NCBI GenBank assembly: GCA_028554795.2
Contig: JAPYKE020000537.1
Span: 62,001-126,000 of the forward strand
From: Sinohyriopsis cumingii
Lineage: Eukaryota > Mollusca > Bivalvia > Unionida > Unionidae
DNA length: 64,000 nucleotides
Direction of reading: 5' to 3'
Below, piece after piece: positions 56,435-64,000 of this stretch. Within the stretch, counting starts at the first letter, position 1; each line of letters begins with the position of its first letter. The translations under genes and the position numbers were made by a program. The notes under the pieces were generated by a model. It worked only from the letters and a program-made list of their open reading frames with translations. It was not told where the DNA came from and made no database searches.

Positions 56435-58814
56435 AGACTTATAAAGAGGGGACTAATGACTCACATGTATAGAATCTTAGGCATGGGATCTTCTCGACTT
56501 CCTTTATTTAGTCGCACGTTTCTCGAAATCGTCTGTTCGAATTTTCTTCAAATTATTCCTGCTATTAGAAAAGGGTCTTATTTCAGATCGATATAAGCGA
56601 CATCGAAATCAAAATCCTCTATGTAAGGTTTCCATGAGTACAAACTATTAATACCGTTTGTTAACATTTGCGTGTTTTTCATAGCCGGTAAGCCCTATGA
56701 CGCCCCTTATTTTGCTGTTTCGTCTGAAGGAAATTCGTCAGGACTTTCTTCCTAGGTGGACTCTATCTAACAGAGATAAAATATCCATGGTGGACTCATG
56801 TGAAGACTTATAAATCGGGGACTAATGACTCACATGTATATAATCTTACGGCATGTGATGTGCTCGACTTCCTTTATTTAGTCGCACGTTTCTCGAAATC
56901 GGCTGGACGAATTTTCTTCAAATTTTTCCTGCTGTTAGAAAAGGGTCTTATTTCAGAACGATATAAGAGACATCGAAATCAAAGTCCTGTAAGTAAGGAT
57001 TCCATGAGTACAAACTATTAATACCGTTTGTTAACATTTGCGTGTTTTTCATAGCCGGTAAGCCCACTGGCGCCCCTTAATTTGCTGTTTCGTCTGCAGG
57101 AAAGTCGTCAGTACTTTCTTCCTAGGTGGACTCTATCTCCTAGAAATAAAATATCCATGGTGGACCCATGTGAAGACTTATAAAGAGGGGACTAATGGCT
57201 CACATGTATATAATCTTACGGCATGTGATCTGCTCGAATTCCTTTATTTAATCGCGGGACCCCGAGTGGCCGAGTGGTCTAAAGTTCTCTTCGTTACGGA
57301 TCACTGCCATCTCACCTCTGTCTGCAGCGGTTCGAGTCTAAGATTCAGCCAAGGTGGGCATGTGAGAAACCTTGCCAGTAGCTTCTCCTGGGTCGGTGGT
57401 TCTTACCGGGGTTTTCCGGGTTCTTCCTCCACCATTAATTCTGGCCGCCATGTATAGCCAATCGTGCTGAAAAATGGCGTTAAACCCCAAAACAACAACA
57501 ACAACAACAACAATATTTAGTCGCACGTTTCTCGAAATCGGCTGGACGAATTTTCTTCAAATTTTTTCTGCTGTTAGAAAATGGTCTTATCTCAAAACGA
57601 TATAAGCGGCATCGAAATCAAAATCCTCTAAGTAAGGTTTCCATGAGTACAAACTATTAATACCGTTTGTTAACATTTGCGTGTTTTTCATAGCCGGTAA
57701 GCCCTATGCCGCCCCTTATTTTGCTGTTTTGTCTACAGGAAATTCGTCAGGACTTTCTTCCTAGGTGGACTCTATCTAATAGAGATAAAATATCCATGGT
57801 GCACCCATGTGAAGACTTATAAGGAGGGGACTAATGTCTGACATGTATATAATCTTAGATCGATCTAAGCGACATCGAAATCAAAATCCTCTATGTAAGG
57901 TTTCCATGAGTACAAACTATTAATACCGTTTGATAATATTTGCGTGTTTTTCATAGCCCGTAAGCCCTATGGCGCCCCTTATTTTGCTGTTTCGTCTGCA
58001 GGAAATTCGTCAGGACCTTCTTCCTAGGTGGACTCTATCTCCTAGAGATAAAATATCCATGATGGACTCATGTGAAGACTTATAAAGAGGTGACTAATGG
58101 CTCACATGTACATAATCTTACGGCATGTGATCTGCTCGACTTACTTTATTTAGTCGCACGTGTCTCGAAATCGGCTGGACAACTTTCTTTAAATTCTTTC
58201 TGCTGTTAGAAAAGAGTCTTATGTCAAAACTGTATAAGCGGCATCGAGATCAAAATCCTCTAAGTAAGGTTTCCATGAGTACAATCAATTAATACCGTTT
58301 GTTAACATTTGCGTGTTTTTCATAACCGGTAAGCCTTATGGCGCCCCTTATTTTGCTGTTTCGTCTGCAGGATATTCGTCAGGACTTTCTTCCTAGGTGG
58401 ACTCTATCTCCTAGAGATAAAATATCCATGGTGGACTCATGTGAAGACTTATAAAGAGGGGACAAATGGCTCACATATAAATAATCTTACGGCATGTGAT
58501 CTGCTCGACTTCCTTTGTTTAGTTGCAGGTGTCTCGAATTCGGCTAGACGAATTTCGTTTAAATTTTCTCTGCTGTTAGAAAAGGGTCTTATGTCAGATC
58601 GACATAAGCGGCATCGAAAGCAAAATCCTCTAAGGAAGGTTGCCATGAGTACTAACTATTAATACCGTTTGTTAACATTTGCGTGTTTTTCATAGCCGGT
58701 AAGCCCTATGGCGCCCCTTATTTTGCTGTTTCATCTGCAGGAAATTCGTCAGGACTTTCTTCGTAGGTGGACTCTATCTCCTAGAGACAAAATATCCATG
58801 GTGGACTCATGTGA
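56435..58814 (+). repeat. 2,380-bp tandem duplication, copy 2
   Basis: The second copy, with the SINE at 57256 and the same 98-bp deletion near 57857. I noticed only a few differences (for example tctaatcgac/tctaagcgac at the deletion junction), so it is the most recent event visible in the array. Confidence 0.88.
57256..57513 (+). mobile_element. tRNA-derived SINE, copy 4 (by array duplication)
   Basis: Apparently identical to copy 3, including the altered left target duplication, and carried by the 2,380-bp tandem duplication. Confidence 0.9.
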
Positions 58815-60298
58815 AGACTTATAAAGAGGGGACTAATGGCTCACATGTATATAATCTTACGGCATGTGATCTGCTCGACTTCCTTTATTTAGTCGCACGT
58901 TTCTCGAAATCGGATTGACGAATTTTCTTCAAATTTTTCCTGCTGATAGAAAAGGGTATTATTTCAGAACGATATAAGCGACATCGAAATCAAAATCCTC
59001 TAAGTAAGGTTTCCATGAGTACAAACTATTAATACCGCTTGTTAACATTTGCGTGTTTTTCATAGACTGAAAGCCCTATGGCGCCCCTTATTTTGCTGTT
59101 TCGTCTGCAGGAAATTCGTCAGGACTTTCTTCCTAGGTGGACTCAATCTAATAGAGATAAAATATCCATGGTGGACCCATGTGAAGACTTATAAAGAGGG
59201 GACTAATGGCTCACTTGTATATAATCTTACGGCATGTGACCTGCTCGACTTCCTTTATTTAGTCGTGCGTGTCTCGAAATCGGCTGGACAAATTTTCTTT
59301 AAATTTTTTCTGCTGTTAGAAAAGGGTCTAATTTCAGAACGATATAAGTGACATCGAAATTAAAATCCTCCAAGTAAGATTTCCATGAGTACAAACTATT
59401 AATACCGTTTGTTAACATTTGCGTGTTTTTCATAGCCGGTAAGCCCTATGACGCCCCTTATTTTGCTGTTTCGTCTGAAGGAAATTCGTCAGGACTTTCC
59501 TCCTATTTGGACTCTATCTAATAGAGATAAAATATCCATGGTGGACTCATGTGAAGACTTATAAAGAGGGGACTAATGACTCACATGTATAGAATCTTAG
59601 GCATGGGATCTGCTCGACTTCCTTTATTTAGTCGCACGTTTCTCGAAATCGTCTGTTCGAATTTTCTTCAAATTATTCCTGCTGTTAGAAAAGGGTCTTA
59701 TTTCAGAACGATATAAGCGAGATCGAAATCAAAATCCTGTAAGTAAGGTTTCCATGAGTACAAACTATTAATACCATTTGTTTACATTTGGGTGTTTCTC
59801 ATAGCCGGTAAGCCCTATGGCGCCCCTTAATTTGCTGTTTCGTCTGTAGGAAATTCGTCAAGACTATCTTCCTAGGTGGACTCTATCTCCTAGAGATAAA
59901 ATATCCATGGTGGACCCATGTGAAGACTTATAAAGAGGGGACTAATATCTCACATGTATATAATCTTACGGCATGTGATCTGCTCGACCTCCTTTATTTA
60001 CTCGTACGTGTCTCGAAATCGGCTGGACGAATTTTCTTTAAATTTTCTCGGATGTTAGAAAAGGGTCTTATTTCAAAACGATATAAGCGGCATCGAAATC
60101 AAAGTCCTCTAAGTATGGTTTCCATGAGTACAAGCTATTAATAGCGTTTGTTAACATTTGCGTGTTTTTCATAGCCGGTAAGCCCTATGACGCCCCTTGT
60201 GTTGCTGTTTCGTCTGCAGGAAATTCGTCAGGACTTTCTTCCAAGGTGGACTCTATCTCCTAGAAATAAAATATCCATGGTGGACCCATGTGAAGACT
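58628..60298 (+). repeat. 1.65-kb duplication, copy 2
   Basis: The partner of 51650-53320. Confidence 0.75.
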
Positions 60299-63200
60299 TA
60301 TAAGGAGGGGACTAATGTCTGACATGTATATAATCTTACGGCGTGTGATCTGCTCGACTTCCTTTATTTCGTCGCACGTTTCTCGAAATCGCCTGGACGA
60401 ATTTTCTTCAAATTTTTCCTGCTGTTAGAAAAGGGTCCTATTTCAGATCGATATAAGCCACATCGAAATCAAAGTCCTCTATGTAAGGCTTCCATGAGTA
60501 CAAACTATTAATACCGTCTGTTAATGTTTGCGTGTTTTTCATAGATGGTAAGCCCTTTGACTCCCTTATCTTGCTTTTTCGTCTGCAGGAAATTCGTCAG
60601 GACTTTCTTCCTAGGTGGACTCTATCTCCTAGAGATAAAATATCCATGGTGGACTCATGTGAAAACTTATAAATCGGGGACTAATGGCTCACTTGTATAT
60701 AATCTTACGGCATGTTATCTGCTCGACTTCCTTTATTTAGTCGTACGTGTCTCGAAATCGGCTGGACGAATTTTCTTTAAATTTTTTCTGCTGTTAGAAA
60801 AGGGTCTTATTTCAAAACGATATAAGAGGCATCGAAATCAAGATCATATAAGTAAGGTTTCCATGAGTACAAACTATTAATACCGTTTGTTAACATTTGC
60901 GTGTTTTTCATAGCAGGTAAGCCCTATGGCGCCCCTTATTTTGCTGTTTCGTCTGCAGGAAATTCGTCAGGACTATCTTCCTAGGTGGACTGTATCTCCT
61001 AGAGATAAAATATCCATGGTGGACCCATGTGAAGACTTATAAGGAGGGGACTAATGTCTCACATGTATATAATCTTACGGCATGTGATCTGCTCGACTTC
61101 CTTTATTTCGTCGCACGTGTCTCGAAATCGGCTGAAGGAATTTACTTCAAATTTTTCCTGCTGTTAGAAAAGGGTCTTATTTCAGAGCGATATAAGCGAC
61201 ATCGAAATCAAAATCCTCCAAGTAAGATTTCCATGAGTACAAACTATTAATACCGTTTGTTAACATTTGCGTGTTTTTCATAGCCGGTAAGCCCTATGGC
61301 GCACCTTATTTTGCTGTTTCGTCTGCAGGAAATTCGTCAGGACTTTCTTCCTAGGTGGACTCTATCTCCCAGAGATAAAATATCCATGGTGGACCCATGT
61401 GAAGACTTATAAAGAGGGGACAAATATCTCACATGTATATAATCTTACGGAATGTGATCTGCTCGACTTCTTTATTTAGTCGCACGTTCCTCTAAATCAC
61501 CTGGAGGAATTTTCTTCAAATTTTTCCTGCTGTTAGAAAAGGGTCTTATGTAAGATCGATATAAGTGACATCGAAATCAAAATCCTCTATGTAAGGTTTC
61601 GATGGGTACAAACTATTAATACCGTTTGTTAACATTTGCCTGTTTTTTTAGCCAGTAAGCCCTATGGCGCCCCTTATTTTGCTTTTCCGTCTGCAGGAAA
61701 TTCGTCAGGACTTTCTTCCTAGGTGGAATCTATCTAAGAGAGATAAAATATCCATGGTGCACTCATGTGAAAACTTATAAAGAGGGGACTAATGGCACAC
61801 TTGTATATAATCTTACGGCATGTGATCTGCTCGACTTCCTTTATTTAGTCGTCCGTGTCTCGAAAACGGCTGGACGAATTTTCTTTAAATTTTTTCTGCT
61901 GTTAGAAAAGGGTCTTATTTCAAAACGATATAAGCTGCATCGAAATCAAAATCCTCTAAGTAAGGTTTCCATGAGTACAAACTATTAATACCGTTTGTTA
62001 ACATTTGCGTGTTTTTTATAGCCGGAAATCCCTATGACGCCCCTTAATTTCCTGTTTCGTCTGCAGGAAATTCGTCAGGACTTTCTTCGTAGGTGGACTC
62101 TATCTCCTAGAGATAAAATATCCATGGTGGACTCATGTGAAGACTTATAAAGAGGAGACTAATGACTCACATGTATATAATCTTACGGCATGTGATCTGC
62201 TCGACTTCCTTTACTTAGTCGCATGTTTCTCGAAATCGGCTCGACGAATTTTCTTTAAATTTTTTCTGCTGTTAGAAAGGGGTCTTATTTCAAAACGATA
62301 TAAGGGGCATCGAAATGAAAGTCCTCTAAGTAAGGTTTCCATTAGTACAAACTATTAATACCGTTTGTTAACATTTTCGTGTTTTTCATAGCCGGTAAGC
62401 CCTCTGGCGCCCCTTATTTTGCTTTTTCGTCTGCAGGAAATTCGTCCGGACTTTCTTCCTAGGTGGACTCTATCTAATAGAGATAATATATCCATGGTGG
62501 ACTCATGTGAAGACTTATAAAGAGGGGACTAATGACTCACATGTATATAATCATACGGCATGTGATCTACTCGACTTCCTTTATTTAGTCGCACGTTGCT
62601 CGAAATCGGCTGGACGAATTTTCTTCAAATTTTTCCTGCTGTTAGAAAAGGATCTTATTTCAGAACGATATTAGAGATATCGAAATCAAAGTCCTCTAAG
62701 TAAGGTTTCCATGAGTACAAACTATTAATAACGTTTGTTAACATTTTCGTGTTTTTCATAGCCTGTAAGCCCTGTGGAGCCCCTTAATTTCCTGTTTCGT
62801 CTGCAGGAAATTCGTCAGGACTATCTTCCTAGGTGGACTCTATCTCCTAGAGATAAAATATCCATGGTGGACTCATGTGAAGACTTATATAGTGGGGACT
62901 AATGGCTCACTTGTATATATTCTTACGGTATGTGATCTGCTCGACTTCCTTTATTTAGTCGTGCGTGTCTCGAAATCGGCTGGACAAATTTTCTTTAAAT
63001 TTGTTCTGCTGTTAGAAAATTGTTTTATTTTAAAACGATATAAGCGGCATCGAAATCAAAGTCCTCTAAGTAAGGTTTCCATGAGTACAAACTATTAATT
63101 CCGTTTTTTAACATTTGCGTGTTTTACATAGCCGGTAAGCCCTATGGCGCCCCTTATTTTGCTGTTTTGTCTGCACGAAATTCGTCAGGACTTTCTTCCT

Positions 63201-64000
63201 AGGTGGACTCTATCTCCTAGAGATAAAATATCCATGGTGGACTCATGTGAAGACTTATAAAGAGGGGACTAATGACTCACATGTATATAATCTTACGGCA
63301 TGTGATCTGCTCGACTTCCTTTATTTAGTCGCACGTTTCTCGAAATCGCCTGGACGAAATTTGTTCAAATTTTTCCTGCTGTTAGAAAAGGGTCTGATTT
63401 CAGACCGATATAAGCGACATCGAAATCAAAATCCTGTAAGTAAGGTTTCCATGAGTACAAACTATTAATACCGTTTGTTAACATTTGCGTGTTTTTCATA
63501 GCCGGTAAGCCCTATGACGCCCCTTATTTTGCTGATTCGTGTGCAGGAAATTCGTCAGGACTTTCTTCCTAGGTGGACTCTATCTAATAGAGATAAAATA
63601 TCCATGGTGGACTCATGTGAAGACTGATAAAGAGGGGACTAATGACTCACATGTATATAAGCTTACGGCATGTGATGTGCTCGACTTCCTTTATTTAGTC
63701 GCACGTTTCTCGAAATCGTCTGGACGAATTTTCTTCAAATTTTTCCTGCTGTTTGAAAAGGGTCTTATTTCAGAAAGATATAAGCGACATCGAAATCAAA
63801 GTCCTGTAAGTAATGATTCCATGAGTACAAACTATTAATACCGTTTGTTAACATTTGCGTGTTTTTCATAGCCGGTAAGCCCTATGGCGCCCCTTAATTT
63901 GTTGTTTCGTCTGCAGGAAAGTCGTCAGGACTATCTTCCTAGGTGGACTCTATCTCCTAGAGATCAAATATCCATAGTGGACTCATGTGAAGACTTATAA

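Larger units (their letters stand above)
16552..64000 (+). repeat. 370-bp satellite array, about 125 monomers
   Basis: Head-to-tail monomers of 368-371 bp fill the rest of the window and continue past it. Landmarks in nearly every monomer are acatgtatataatcttacgg, ttcctttatttagtcgcacg, taccgtttgttaacatttgc, ctgtttcgtctgcaggaaat and the dyad TATCTCCTAGAGATA. Two broad subfamilies exist: one dominated by tcaagaagatataagcggc or tttaaatttttgctgctg variants (16.5-28.7 kb and 30.8-37.9 kb), the other by tcagaacgatataagcgac (28.7-30.8 kb and 38 kb onward). Many monomers hold a 73-codon open frame starting at the ATG in ctcATGtgaagac. I see no host gene in this region. Confidence 0.97.

Noticed and set aside
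16902-63838. The many 60-120 codon open frames in the satellite as real genes
   Set aside because: They are the same stretch of the monomer repeated, have no start or promoter specific to coding, and vary by stops and frameshifts as expected of untranslated repeats.

Overview
The window holds two very different things: most of a Polinton/Maverick-type element (an endogenous, adintovirus-like DNA virus relative) at positions 1-16551, and about 47 kb of a 370-bp host satellite array at 16552-64000. The element carries protein-primed family B DNA polymerase, DDE integrase with a chromodomain, packaging ATPase, adenain-like protease, penton-like and hexon-like capsid genes and a BIR (inhibitor-of-apoptosis type) gene. 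That set, plus metazoan-style TATA boxes, AATAAA signals, histone-type 3' stem-loops and a tRNA-derived SINE with a CAA tail, points to an animal genome, most likely a marine invertebrate such as a mollusc. The taxon is an inference, not a demonstration.

Element layout, all on the + strand: pPolB (starts before the window, broken by one in-frame stop), BIR protein, a tandem pair of paralogues with an F-box-like N-terminus, two small ORFs including a frameshifted membrane protein, an AATAAA site at 5615, packaging ATPase, a lysine-rich core-type protein, a small basic/hydrophobic core-like protein, a charged protein, integrase, a two-helix membrane protein, penton, a pVI-like small protein, hexon-type major capsid protein (one frameshift and one stop), a Cys/His-motif protein, adenain-like protease, and an AATAAA site at 14019. 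Several genes end in a stop codon that lies inside the TATAAAAA box of the next gene. The copy is decaying: polymerase and major capsid protein are both broken, while integrase, ATPase, penton and protease read through intact.

Beyond the protease, 14.1-16.3 kb holds three tandem cassettes. Each has a shared promoter block, a short charged coiled-coil-like protein (117, 112 and 125 aa), then a perfect histone-mRNA-type stem-loop 17-35 nt after the stop and a purine-rich downstream element like the U7 target. This is the most unusual part of the window: small element-borne genes that appear to use replication-dependent histone 3'-end processing instead of polyadenylation. After them come five 44-46 bp subterminal repeats and the inferred right terminus at 16551, directly abutting satellite.

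The satellite array (roughly 125 monomers) shows nested segmental duplications: about 7.1 kb repeated at an offset of about 9.62 kb, about 2.3 kb at 5.07 kb, about 1.65 kb at 6.98 kb, and a near-identical 2,380-bp tandem pair. One SINE insertion was carried to four places by these events. There is also a local gene-conversion tract and a 98-bp deletion copied along with the 2,380-bp unit. I see no host gene in the array.
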